A stretch of DNA of 64,000 nucleotides from Phreatobacter cathodiphilus (lineage in GTDB: Bacteria > Pseudomonadota > Alphaproteobacteria > Rhizobiales > Phreatobacteraceae): assembly GCF_003008515.1 (NCBI RefSeq), contig NZ_CP027668.1:3451001-3515000 (forward strand), given 5' to 3'. Below are positions 18,025-26,624 of this stretch, piece after piece. Numbering within the stretch: position 1 is the stretch's first letter; each line of letters opens with the position of its first letter. The notes beneath the pieces are model-generated. The model had not been told where the DNA came from. It did not search any database and saw only the letters and a list, made by a program, of their open reading frames with translations. The translations under genes were made by a program, and so were the position numbers.

Positions 18025-18884
18025 TCACCCTCGTGCGGGACGGCCAGCGGGCCGTGGTCTCCCCTCTCGGCGCGGAGCTCAAAGCCTGGTCGGTGGACGG
18101 CAATGAGCTCCTCTGGCCGGGCGATGCCGCCTGGTGGAGCGCCTCGGCGCCGGTGCTCTTTCCCATCGTCGGCTGGGCGCGGGACGGCATGATCCGCGTC
18201 GACGGCGTGGCTCGCCCCATGGGCGTCCACGGCTTCGCCGCCGCCAGCCGGTTTCGACAGGTGGCCGGCGACGGAGCGGCCAGCACGCTGGAGCTCGGCG
18301 CCGACGACGCCACCTTCGCGATCTACCCGTTCCCCTTCCGGCTGAGCGTGACCCATGCGCTGACCGACGCCGGGCTCGTCACCGAGCTCGCCGTCGCCAA
18401 CGAGGGCGACCGGCCCATGCCCTATGCGCTCGGCCTCCATCCCGGCTTCCGCTGGCCGCTGAGCGGCAATCGCCGGGCGGGGCACGCAGTGATCTTCGCC
18501 GAACCGGAGGAGCCGTCGGTCCCGGTCATCGCGCCCGGCGGCCTGTTCTCGCCCGAGCGCCGCCCGGTGCCGCTCGACGGCAGGGGCCTCGCCCTCACAG
18601 ACGCGCTCTTCGCCGCGGAAGCGCTCTGCTTCCTCGGCGCGCGCAGCACGTCCTGGACCCTGGAGGCCCCGGACGGCGCGCGCCTCACCATGGCGCTGGA
18701 GGGCTTTCCGCATCTTGCGCTCTGGTCGAAGCCCGGCGCGCCCTTCGTCTGCCTGGAGGCCTGGACCGGGCACGGCGACCCCGTCGGCTTCTCCGGCGAC
18801 CTCGCCGACAAGCCCTCCATGCGCCTCCTCGCTCCCGGCGCCACGGACAGCGTGCGGATGAGCCTCGCCTTCACGCCGCGCTGA
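18021..18884 (+). CDS. Aldose 1-epimerase family protein
   Basis: A 287-residue galactose-mutarotase-fold protein. HGFAAASRF supplies the first catalytic-type histidine, GLHPGFRWP the second, and the C-terminal CLEAWTGHGDP matches the LacX-like/aldose-epimerase subgroup, where the glutamate is expected to be the base. The physiological sugar is not evident. The start is the ATG of an ATGA overlap with the SnoaL-like gene; the end overlaps the convergent ABC gene by 14 bases. Confidence 0.82.
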   Translation: MITLVRDGQRAVVSPLGAELKAWSVDGNELLWPGDAAWWSASAPVLFPIVGWARDGMIRVDGVARPMGVHGFAAASRFRQVAGDGAASTLELGADDATFAIYPFPFRLSVTHALTDAGLVTELAVANEGDRPMPYALGLHPGFRWPLSGNRRAGHAVIFAEPEEPSVPVIAPGGLFSPERRPVPLDGRGLALTDALFAAEALCFLGARSTSWTLEAPDGARLTMALEGFPHLALWSKPGAPFVCLEAWTGHGDPVGFSGDLADKPSMRLLAPGATDSVRMSLAFTPR

Positions 18885-20598
18885 TGCGCAAGGCCGCCGG
18901 CGGCTGCACCGGCTTTGCCGCGTCGAGATCGACCCGGCGGACCGGCCCGAGGCCCTGGGGAGGACGGTGGGCGATGACGAGGAAGGCCGTCGCCGGGAGC
19001 ACCGCCCGCACCGCGGCGAAGACCGCTGCCTCCGCCTCCCGGTCGAGGGCGCTGGTCGGCTCGTCGAGCACGGCCCAGGCCGGCCGGTGGATGACGAGCC
19101 GCGCCAGCATCAGCCTTTGCTTCTCGCCGCCGGAGAGCCCTGACAGCGCGACGGCGACGTCGAGCCGGTCCGGCGCCGCGAGCCTGTCGAGACCGACCGC
19201 TGCAAGGGCCGCGAGGATCGCCTCGTCGCCGATGTCGTCGCGGTGGGAGGGATAGGTGACGGCATCGGCGAGACTGCCGAGCGGCAGGTAACTCTGCTGC
19301 GCCAGGAACAGGCCCGGCCCCGCCGGCAGGGCGACGTGACCCTCACCGTGCATCCAGAGGGCGGCGAGGGTGCGGGCGAGTGTCGTCTTGCCGCGCCCGG
19401 AAGCGCCGCTGAGCCAGACCACCTCGCCGGACGACACCGCGAGATCCTCCATCGTCAGGATGGCGCGGCCGTCGGGCGCCCTGAGGCTGAGGTCGCGCAC
19501 CGCCATCCGGCCACTCGCATCCGACGTGCGGACGATGCCGCCTTCGCCGCGCGCGGCGGTGCCGCAATCGGCGAGGAAGCCGTCGAGGCGCCGCGCCGTG
19601 GCGACGAGTTCGGCGAGGTCGCGATAGGAGAAGATGAACCAGGAGAGCGTCGTCACCACGTTCTGGAAGGCCGAGGCGATCTGCATCAGCCCCCCGAAGG
19701 TGAGCCGCCCCGCGAGGAAGGCCGGCAGCGCCAGGAACAGCGGGATGCGCAGCACGGTCTGCATATAGGGGCGGGTGAAGAGGCCGAGCACCAGTTCGCG
19801 GTTCATCAGCCGGTGCCAGTTGTCGGCGACCGCTGCGAAGCGCAGGTCGAAGAGCCGCCGCTCGGCGGGCTCTCCGCGCGCGAAGGCGACGGCCTCGCCG
19901 TTCTCGCGCAGGCGCGCGAGCGCGAAGCGGAAATCCGCCTCGGTCTTCTGCTGCTCGACGTTCAGCGGGATGAGCGGCTTGCCGAGCCAGTGGGTGACCC
20001 CGCTGGAGATCGCCACGTAGAGCGGCGCGGCCCAGACCATGTAGCGGGCGATGGAGACCTCAGTTCCGAACAGAGTGAAGGCCAGGGGGAAGGTGGAGAG
20101 CGACCAGAGAATGGCGACATAGGAGACGAGGGCGACGAGATTGGTCATCAGCTCCAGCGCCTCCGTCGTCAGGCGGTAGACGAAGATGCGACAATCGTCG
20201 GCGATGCGCTGGTCCGGGTTGTCGAGACCGTTCTCCTGACGGTCGCGCAGGTGCCAGTAGGCCTTGTCGCTGAGCCAGGCGTCGAGAACGACGTCGGTTA
20301 AACCCTGCCGCCAGCGGATCTGCAGGAGCTTGCGCAGCCAGGCGGCGGAGAGATTGAGCGCCGCGCTGACGGCGACGAGGACGAAGAAGACGCCGATCTG
20401 CTGGGTCGCCGCCGGCACGTCGAGCTTCTGCAGCGCGGTGTAGAAGTCGTTGGCCCAGCGGATCAGCCGCACCGTCACGTGCACGCCCGCGAGCCCGAGG
20501 GCGAAGATGGTGGCGAAGAGTGCGATGCCGAACCGGCCGCCGGGCCGCCAGGCGCACTGGACGGTGAGCCGCCAGATGGGCGCGAGGCTGGTGAGCAC
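18871..20598 (-). CDS. SbmA/BacA-like exporter-fold ABC transporter, fused membrane and ATPase domains
   Basis: A 575-residue half-transporter. Residues 1-340 carry about six membrane segments of the SbmA/BacA (YddA, COG4178) type; residues 370-575 form the ATPase with Walker A GASGRGKTT (Lys404), Q-loop AQQSYLP, signature LSGGEKQRL, Walker B VLDEPTSALD and an intact H-loop AHRP. Start is GTG, 15 bases after the HmuS-like gene. Relatives include the mycobacterial cobalamin/peptide importer Rv1819c and BacA, so direction of transport is not decided by fold. The operon partners point to iron, heme or corrinoid traffic. Confidence 0.85.
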   Translation of the reverse strand: MLTSLAPIWRLTVQCAWRPGGRFGIALFATIFALGLAGVHVTVRLIRWANDFYTALQKLDVPAATQQIGVFFVLVAVSAALNLSAAWLRKLLQIRWRQGLTDVVLDAWLSDKAYWHLRDRQENGLDNPDQRIADDCRIFVYRLTTEALELMTNLVALVSYVAILWSLSTFPLAFTLFGTEVSIARYMVWAAPLYVAISSGVTHWLGKPLIPLNVEQQKTEADFRFALARLRENGEAVAFARGEPAERRLFDLRFAAVADNWHRLMNRELVLGLFTRPYMQTVLRIPLFLALPAFLAGRLTFGGLMQIASAFQNVVTTLSWFIFSYRDLAELVATARRLDGFLADCGTAARGEGGIVRTSDASGRMAVRDLSLRAPDGRAILTMEDLAVSSGEVVWLSGASGRGKTTLARTLAALWMHGEGHVALPAGPGLFLAQQSYLPLGSLADAVTYPSHRDDIGDEAILAALAAVGLDRLAAPDRLDVAVALSGLSGGEKQRLMLARLVIHRPAWAVLDEPTSALDREAEAAVFAAVRAVLPATAFLVIAHRPPQGLGPVRRVDLDAAKPVQPPAALRISAA

Positions 20599-20613
20599 CG
20601 TCCCGCCCGCCCG

Positions 20614-21333
20614 TCAGAGCGCCGCAGCCGGGCCGGTGAGCGTCAGGCCCAGCGGCAGTCCGCCGGCATCGAAGGCCTCGAGCCTGACGGCGCCGGCCGC
20701 CTCCGCGCGCGCCCAGCGGCTGACCGCCTCGGCCTTCAGGTGCAGGTGGAAGTCGGGCTGGATGATGTTGATGAAGCCCATGGCCGGCTTGATGTCGGCA
20801 ACCGTGCCCGTCCAGCGCTGGACGAGGCCGGGAGCCGAGAAGACGACGCCGATCGTCTCGCCGCTGGCGCGCGCCGCATGGAGCGGCACCGCCCCGGGAT
20901 CGGTCTCGGTGACCTCGGCCGGCCTGTCGCCCGACGGCGCCGGCCGCTCCTTCTCCGGCAGGGTGCCGCCGGTCGGAAGATCCGAGACGGCGGTGTCGAA
21001 GGGCTCGAGCCCGTCGAGCGCGATCATCGAGAACAGCGTCTCGCCTGCCGCGTTCTGGAACTCGATGCGCGGCAGAACCCGGTCCTTCATGCGCCCGGAG
21101 CGGTCGGCGACGACGCCGGTCACGACGGCGAGGTCGATACGGGCGTCATGGGCGTCCCCGGCGAGCCGCACATGGCCGTCCTCCAGCAGAACCTCGCCCA
21201 CCGGCCCGATGCGCTCGTGCGTCGCCCCGTTGGCGGCGGCCGACAGCATGACGCGGCCCATGGCGCGCGTCGCCTGCGCGGCCTCGAGGACGGAACAGGC
21301 GAGGCGCTCGCGGATCGGTCGGGTGGCGGTCAT
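20614..21333 (-). CDS. Compact HmuS/HemS-like heme-utilisation protein
   Basis: A 239-residue cytoplasmic protein. The N-terminal half resembles the HutX/ChuX fold (RIEFQNAAGETLFSMIAL); the C-terminal half resembles the end of HmuS (VQRWTGTVADIK, then a counterpart of the WLNVLDPDFNLHL motif reading INIIQPDFHLHL, then LEAFDAGG). Typical HmuS/PhuS proteins are about 350 residues, so this is a shortened, diverged member, and the usual HmuS heme-ligand region is not recognisable. It lies between a TonB receptor and an ABC transporter in one operon. Confidence 0.7.
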   Translation of the reverse strand: MTATRPIRERLACSVLEAAQATRAMGRVMLSAAANGATHERIGPVGEVLLEDGHVRLAGDAHDARIDLAVVTGVVADRSGRMKDRVLPRIEFQNAAGETLFSMIALDGLEPFDTAVSDLPTGGTLPEKERPAPSGDRPAEVTETDPGAVPLHAARASGETIGVVFSAPGLVQRWTGTVADIKPAMGFINIIQPDFHLHLKAEAVSRWARAEAAGAVRLEAFDAGGLPLGLTLTGPAAAL

Positions 21334-21441
21334 GGCGGAAGTCCCTGGAGGTCCGATGGAAGGGCGGATGGCGGCCGGTCCTGGAAGGGCGACCGGCCGC
21401 CTGCTGCAACCCGCCGGGGCACCGGCGGGGGCGAAGGCGGG

Positions 21442-23685
21442 TCAGAAGTCGACGGTGAGGGTGGTCTTGAAGGTGCGGCCGGGGGCGACCTGCAGCTCCA
21501 GCGGATTCTGCTGGGCGGTCGCCGTCGTCGGGACGATGGAATAGGTCGTCCCCGTGCCGAGGTTCTGGAAATAGCGGGCGTCGAAGATGTTCTGCACGCC
21601 CGCCCGCACCGTCACGTTCTCGCGCGGCTTCCAGTTGACGAAGGTGTCGAGGGTGAACCAGCCGCCCGGCTTGTAGAGCGTCGTGGCGCTGGCGCGTTCG
21701 ACGGGAGCGGAGAAGCGGGCGATGACCTCGCCGTCGAGGTTCCACTCGCGCTTGAACCAGCGCAGGCCCACCATGCCGTTGAACGGGCTCGCCGCGTCGA
21801 AGGCGGTGACGGCGGAGGTCGGCGTCGCCCGCTGGTTGCCGAACTGGTAGGAGAAGCCGGCATTGAGGATCAGGTCGTCGTTGAGACGGTATTCGGCCGA
21901 GCCCTCAATGCCCCAGAGCACCACCGACGACAGGTTGAGCGAGGTGTAGTCGTTCGTCCCCGGCACCTGCTGCAGGCTGGCGATGAAGTCCTTGTAGGTC
22001 GAGTGGAACACCCCGAGCGAGAACCAGCCGCGCTCGAAGCGCCCGCGGAAGCCGGCCTCGTAGACCCGCGCGCTCTCCGGTTTCAGACCCGGATTGGGAA
22101 TGAGGTTGAACGAGGTGCCGGGCAGCGACATGTAGAGCTGCTGCGCCGTCGGCATCTTGAAGCCCTCGGCATAGCGGGCATAGACCGAATAGACCTCGGT
22201 CAGCTTGAACAGGGTGCCGACCTGCGGAATGAACCGCGTCGAGGTCAGTTCGCGAGGCTCCGCGCCCGGCGCGATGACATAGCCGGCACCGAGGCGCGGC
22301 GTGATGCGGTAGGTGGCGAGGCGACCGCCCGGTGTGATCGTCCAGCGCCCGTCGAGGAGCCTGATCTCGTCCTGCAGATAGCCGTCCGCCCGCACGGTGG
22401 TCGCATTGGCGAAGTTGAAGCCGCCGGCGATGGTGGTGGTGCTCACCCCCGTCGTCAGGTTGGTCGTCGTGCTCTGGCGGTAGTAGTCGGTGCGGGCGAC
22501 GTCCCCCTGGAAGCCGTAGGTCAGCGTGTGGGTGGAGGGACCGAGGTCGAAGCGCGAGGTGAACTGCACGTCGCCCTGATAGAAGGTCTCGGAGTAGTTC
22601 AGGATGTCGCGCACCGTCCGGGTCTGCCCGGCATTGGCGGTGCCCGCCGCGCCCGTCTGGGTGCGCGTGCTGTCGAGGTCGCGGCGCTGCGGCGACCAGG
22701 TGAGGTTCCACCTCACCGCGTCGATCCAGCCCCAGCCCGGAGTCCAGGCGTGGGAGAAGGTCAGCCGCTGGCGCTCGAGTTCCTGCAGCCGCGGATAGTT
22801 GCCGTTGACCCAGCCGGACGATGTCACGCCGAAATCCCACATCTGCGTGGTGATCGTCGTCTTGTTGTAGCGCTCGTAGGCGAGGCGGAATTCATGGTCG
22901 TCGACCGGGTTCCAGACGAGCTTGGCAAAGCCGTTCCAGCGATGGGCGCGGAAGGGATCGGTGATGTTGCAGGGGATGGACCGGGTCGCCGGGCAGCCCC
23001 AGATGCCGCCGTCGGCACGGGCGGTGGAATAGGTCGGCTGCAGCGACGTCGTGTGGCTGAGCGAGACGAGGGCCTGCAGCACCGGCGTGATCTGGATGCC
23101 GGCGGTGCCGGTCTTGACGATGGACCGGTCGAAACTGTCGAAGCTGGTTGAGAGCCGCGCGCCCCATCCCCGCGGATTGCCGCGGATGAGGTCCTGCGGG
23201 TCGAGGGTGCGGAAGGCGACGAGGCCGCCCAGCGCGTCGGCGCCCCACAGCACCGAGGCGGGCCCGCGCATGATCTCCACCGACTTCATGTAGGGCAGGT
23301 CGATGAGGTCGCGCGTGCCGTCGGTGATGCGCTCGATGAGACGGGCGCCATCCACGGTGACCGCGACGCGGTTGCCGCTCATGCCGCGCACCGTGAAGCC
23401 GCCGAGGTTCTTCCACGGATCGGTGGAGGAGGTGACGCGTTCCACCGAAACGCCGGGCGTGTAGCGCACCACGTCCTGGATGTCGCGGACCTGGCGCTCC
23501 TCCATCTGGCGGCGGGAGATGACGTCGACGGTGGCCGGCACGTCGAGGCGCTGGCGCTCCTCGCGGGTGGCGGTGACCGTGATCTCATCGCTGCCGGCTG
23601 CCTGCTGCGCCGCCACCGGCCAGGCCGCCAGCATGGCGACGAGCGAAACCGTTGCGCCGAACGGCGCCAACCCCTTGCGAGACAT
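21442..23685 (-). CDS. TonB-dependent outer-membrane receptor, heme/hemoglobin-type family
   Basis: A 747-residue receptor: signal peptide (cleavage near PVAAQQ), TonB box EITVTATR, plug domain with VRYTPGVSVERV and VEIMRGPASVLWGADALGG, and a 22-strand barrel ending in a terminal phenylalanine. The region matching the heme-receptor FRAP/NPNL boxes reads GFKMPTAQQLY and NPGLKPE, and the usual histidine between them is absent, so the ligand may not be heme itself. The start was set at 23685 because it begins the signal peptide; the in-frame ATG at 23787 would extend it into promoter DNA. The promoter carries an iron-box palindrome. Confidence 0.9.
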   Translation of the reverse strand: MSRKGLAPFGATVSLVAMLAAWPVAAQQAAGSDEITVTATREERQRLDVPATVDVISRRQMEERQVRDIQDVVRYTPGVSVERVTSSTDPWKNLGGFTVRGMSGNRVAVTVDGARLIERITDGTRDLIDLPYMKSVEIMRGPASVLWGADALGGLVAFRTLDPQDLIRGNPRGWGARLSTSFDSFDRSIVKTGTAGIQITPVLQALVSLSHTTSLQPTYSTARADGGIWGCPATRSIPCNITDPFRAHRWNGFAKLVWNPVDDHEFRLAYERYNKTTITTQMWDFGVTSSGWVNGNYPRLQELERQRLTFSHAWTPGWGWIDAVRWNLTWSPQRRDLDSTRTQTGAAGTANAGQTRTVRDILNYSETFYQGDVQFTSRFDLGPSTHTLTYGFQGDVARTDYYRQSTTTNLTTGVSTTTIAGGFNFANATTVRADGYLQDEIRLLDGRWTITPGGRLATYRITPRLGAGYVIAPGAEPRELTSTRFIPQVGTLFKLTEVYSVYARYAEGFKMPTAQQLYMSLPGTSFNLIPNPGLKPESARVYEAGFRGRFERGWFSLGVFHSTYKDFIASLQQVPGTNDYTSLNLSSVVLWGIEGSAEYRLNDDLILNAGFSYQFGNQRATPTSAVTAFDAASPFNGMVGLRWFKREWNLDGEVIARFSAPVERASATTLYKPGGWFTLDTFVNWKPRENVTVRAGVQNIFDARYFQNLGTGTTYSIVPTTATAQQNPLELQVAPGRTFKTTLTVDF

Positions 23686-23790
23686 GAGCCCACACCCCAA
23701 ACCGACCTGAAGGATGGCTGGCTGGCGTGAGACGAAGGCGTTCAGCTGGCTGGCACGAAAAGCCTCACCGCGTCGGGTGGGCTGCATGCG

Positions 23791-23823
23791 TCACTAGATA
23801 TGTTGACTTACGGTGTCAACATA
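23791..23823 (-). promoter_or_regulatory. Iron-box operator and promoter of the TonB receptor operon
   Basis: A perfect inverted repeat with 9-base arms TATGTTGAC and GTCAACATA separated by seven bases (23799-23823). It fits the TGA-N9-TCA iron-responsive operator recognised by RirA in rhizobia. On the minus strand it overlaps TTGACA (23819-23814), 17 bases before TAGTGA (23796-23791), so a bound repressor would cover the -35 box and spacer. Confidence 0.7.
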
Positions 23824-23887
23824 GTTTCGCCGCAGGACGGTCACATTCCCTCCGTCGCCGGCTCAACCGTCAACACTCTGGAATGAT

Positions 23888-24862
23888 TCACAAAAATACG
23901 CGGGCTCGGACGAAGTCGAGCAGGGTCGCCTCGGGCGCAGCCAGCACGGCCTCTCCGAGTCGGCCGGCCCAGTGACGCTCCGAGCCGTAGCGCAGCCGGC
24001 CGCGCCGGAGCCTGTCGGAGAGGAGGTGCAGGTCGAGCTCCTCGGTCATGCCGATGGCCCCGTGCACCGCATGGGCGATGGCGGTGACCTCGGCCGCCGC
24101 CTCGCCGATGGTGATCTTCGCCGTCGCCACCGCCTCCGGGACGTCCGGCGCGCGGGCGGCGAGGTCGGCGGCGGCGCGGGCGCCGTGCACGCGCTCGGTC
24201 ATCACCGCAAGCTGCTGCTGCACCGCCTGAAACTTGCCGATGGGCTTGCCGAACTGCGACCTGTCGTTGGCATAACGCAGCGTCGTGGCGAGCATCGCCT
24301 CCATCGCCCCCGCCATCTCCGCCGCCTCGATGCGGGCCCCCGCGAGGAGCGGATCGAATCCGGAGAGGAGTGGACCGTTGGCGCCGCGCCAGCGCAGGCG
24401 GCAGAAGCTGCCCTCGCCCGTCGGCTCCTCCGCCGCCCTGCCGACCGCGAGCAGCATCGCGCCGCCTTCGGACGGCACCAGCACCGCGTCGGCAAACTCG
24501 CCTGCCGGCACCTGGGCCACGAGGTCGTCGCCGTCCCGCCGGGCCGAAGCCGCGAGCGCGATCATCCCCTCCGGCGCCGCCTCGCCCGCCGCCGCGATCG
24601 CCGCCCGCGCGGCCATGGTGGCGCCGAGCGGCAACGGCAGGGCGTGGCGGCCGGCCGCCAGCAGGACCGGCAGTGCCTCGGCGGCGGTCAGACCGGCGCC
24701 GCCATCGGCCTCGGCCACGAGGGCGTCGAGAAAGCCGGATTCAGCCAGCAGGCTCCAGACGGGAGCGGCGGCGGCGCGGTCCTTCAGGCCGCGCACGGCG
24801 GCGGGGGTCACGACCTCCGCCATCAGGCGGTCGGCGGTGTCGGCGATCAGTGTGTCGGTCAT
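23888..24862 (-). CDS. Acyl-CoA dehydrogenase family protein, shorter subunit
   Basis: A 324-residue flavoprotein of the acyl-CoA dehydrogenase family with a recognisable C-terminal helical domain (SQFGKPIGKFQAVQQQLA, then IGMTEELDLHLL). The N-terminal and middle domains are poorly conserved, as in the partner subunits of heterotetrameric acyl-CoA dehydrogenases of sterol and bile-acid catabolism. It follows the larger dehydrogenase after nine bases, and the two probably form one enzyme. Substrate unknown. Confidence 0.8.
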   Translation of the reverse strand: MTDTLIADTADRLMAEVVTPAAVRGLKDRAAAAPVWSLLAESGFLDALVAEADGGAGLTAAEALPVLLAAGRHALPLPLGATMAARAAIAAAGEAAPEGMIALAASARRDGDDLVAQVPAGEFADAVLVPSEGGAMLLAVGRAAEEPTGEGSFCRLRWRGANGPLLSGFDPLLAGARIEAAEMAGAMEAMLATTLRYANDRSQFGKPIGKFQAVQQQLAVMTERVHGARAAADLAARAPDVPEAVATAKITIGEAAAEVTAIAHAVHGAIGMTEELDLHLLSDRLRRGRLRYGSERHWAGRLGEAVLAAPEATLLDFVRARVFL

Positions 24863-24871
24863 GGAAGGGCT

Positions 24872-26032
24872 CTACCTGAGGCCGATGCCGCGGGCGATCA
24901 TGCCGCGCAGGATCTCGCGCGTGCCGCCGCGCAGGGAGAAGGAGGGCGACATGCTCACCGTATAGGCGAGCGTGCGCATGAGCGCGTCGGGCGGGGTCGC
25001 GCCGGGATCGGCGGCGAGCGCCGCGGAAATCGCCTGCGGAATCATCTGCTCGTAGGTGGTGCCGAGATCCTTCACGAGGGCGGCGTGCACCACCGGGCTG
25101 TCGCCGGCGACGAGGCGCGCGGTGACGCCGATCGACAGGGCGCGCAGCGCAGCGAGATGGGCCGCCAGCCGGCCGGCGAGCACGACATCGTCGCTGCTGC
25201 GCGAGGGCAGGCTCTTCAGATAGGCGAGCCAGGTATCGACCAGCACCATGGAGGAGAGGATGCGCTCCGGCCCCGAACGCTCGAAGGCGAGCTCGGCATT
25301 GACCTGCTCCCAGCCCGCCCCCTCCTCGCCGATCAGGGCCTCCGCCGGCAGCACCACGTCGTCGAAGGTGACCTCGGCGAAATGGGCGTCGCCCGAGAGG
25401 TCGCGGATCGGGCGGATGTCGATACCCGGTTGCTTCAGGTCGATGATGACCTGCGACAGGCCCTTGTGGCGGTCTTCGGTCGTGCCCGACGTGCGCACCA
25501 GAGCGATCATGTAGTGGCAGATCGCCGCGTTGCTGGTCCAGATCTTCCGCCCGTTGAGGCGATAGCCGCCGCCCGGCAGCGGCTCGGCGCGGGTGCGCAC
25601 GCTGGCGAGGTCCGAGCCGGAATTGGGCTCGCTCATGCCGATACAGAAGAAGATCTCGCCGGCCGAGATTTTCGGCAGGTAGAAGGCGCGCTGCGCCTCG
25701 GTGCCGTAGCGCAGGATGAGCGGTCCCGACTGCCGGTCGGTGATCCAGTGTGCCGCCACCGGAGCCCCCGCCGCCAGCAGCTCCTCGGCGATGACGAAGC
25801 GCGCGAAGAAGCCGCGCTCCGCCCCGCCATAGCGCTTCGGCAGGCTCAAGCCCAGCCAGCCGCGCCGTCCCAGCGCCCGGCTGAAGGCGGGGTCGGCCCC
25901 CATCCAGGAGCGCGCCCGCTTCTCCGGCGGCATGGCCGAGAGAGCCTCGGCGAGGAAGGCCTTCACCTCCGCGCGCAGGGCTTCGTCCGCGGCGGGAATG
26001 GTCGCATGGGGCAGCGGCGCGAAGGTCGTCAT
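24872..26032 (-). CDS. Acyl-CoA dehydrogenase, larger subunit
   Basis: A 386-residue FAD enzyme that introduces an alpha,beta double bond in an acyl-CoA. Visible are the FAD-contact segment CIGMSEPNSGSDLAS, NGRKIWTSNA, the ATPase-unrelated C-terminal helix bundle, and GGTREILRGMIARGIGL near the end. The start is placed at ATG 26032, because the upstream in-frame ATG (26080) lies inside the operator repeats and has no ribosome site. First gene of a two-gene operon with the shorter dehydrogenase. Confidence 0.86.
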   Translation of the reverse strand: MTTFAPLPHATIPAADEALRAEVKAFLAEALSAMPPEKRARSWMGADPAFSRALGRRGWLGLSLPKRYGGAERGFFARFVIAEELLAAGAPVAAHWITDRQSGPLILRYGTEAQRAFYLPKISAGEIFFCIGMSEPNSGSDLASVRTRAEPLPGGGYRLNGRKIWTSNAAICHYMIALVRTSGTTEDRHKGLSQVIIDLKQPGIDIRPIRDLSGDAHFAEVTFDDVVLPAEALIGEEGAGWEQVNAELAFERSGPERILSSMVLVDTWLAYLKSLPSRSSDDVVLAGRLAAHLAALRALSIGVTARLVAGDSPVVHAALVKDLGTTYEQMIPQAISAALAADPGATPPDALMRTLAYTVSMSPSFSLRGGTREILRGMIARGIGLR

Positions 26033-26074
26033 GGCGGGCGTAACATCCCCGGCCCGTCCGGCGCGGACGAGACG

Positions 26075-26129
26075 TTTCATAGAATGAAATGGCTTTTCAT
26101 AAGGATAGCGCGGCGTGGCGCGGCGTCAA
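26075..26129 (-). promoter_or_regulatory. Promoter with repeated TTTCAT/ATGAAA operator of the acyl-CoA dehydrogenase pair
   Basis: On the minus strand TTGACG (26129-26124), a 16-base spacer and TATCCT (26107-26102). Immediately downstream, across the expected start of transcription, three hexamers alternate on the + strand: TTTCAT (26075-26080), ATGAAA (26084-26089) and TTTCAT (26095-26100), forming two overlapping inverted repeats. This looks like a repressor site; the regulator gene is not adjacent. Confidence 0.55.
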
Positions 26130-26184
26130 GGACGCAGGCGCAGGACATCCCTGCGGCGACGGCGTGGTCCGGTGGCGGGGCGTC

Positions 26185-26538
26185 CTACTGGACGACGTGC
26201 AGCGGCTTTTCGAGGACGGCGAGCACCCGCCTCAGGTCGTGGCCGCGTTTCAGCACGAGGCCCGCCGTGTTGATGACGGCATAGGGCCCCTGCTTGGCCT
26301 CGGGGTTCTTCTCCACGCGGTAGAGCGGCATTTCCGAGGCGCGGCGGAAGATGGCGAAGACTGCTTTCCCCTTCAGGAAGTCGATGGCGTAGTCGCGCCA
26401 CTCGCCGGCTGCGACCATGCGTCCGTAGAGCTGGAGGATCGCCTGCAACTCGCGCCGATCGAAGGAGACCCGCGGGGGGGAGGCACCGGCATTCAGGGGA
26501 ATGACGGTGCCCGGAATTCGCGAATCCATGTCGGACAT
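26185..26538 (-). CDS. DUF2794 family protein
   Basis: A 117-residue cytoplasmic protein matching the alphaproteobacterial DUF2794 family: FDRRELQAILQLYGRMVAAGEWRDY style core (seen from residue 26), then AVFAIFRRASE and YRVEKNPEAKQGPYAV. Family function is unknown. It stands alone between the acyl-CoA dehydrogenase promoter and a methyltransferase-like gene, all leftward. Confidence 0.75.
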   Translation of the reverse strand: MSDMDSRIPGTVIPLNAGASPPRVSFDRRELQAILQLYGRMVAAGEWRDYAIDFLKGKAVFAIFRRASEMPLYRVEKNPEAKQGPYAVINTAGLVLKRGHDLRRVLAVLEKPLHVVQ

Positions 26539-26624
26539 GAGGCTCCTTCCGGCGCTCCGGCTCGTGTCACGGTCGTTTCATGATCGGCCGGAGCGGTCGG
26601 AATGGCAACCCACCGTGCGGTGGA

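Noticed and set aside
21442-23685. Calling the TonB receptor BtuB (cobalamin receptor) because cob genes are near
   Set aside because: There is no cobalamin riboswitch before it; the promoter has an iron-type palindrome and the next gene is HmuS-like. Barrel features are nearer heme-type receptors.
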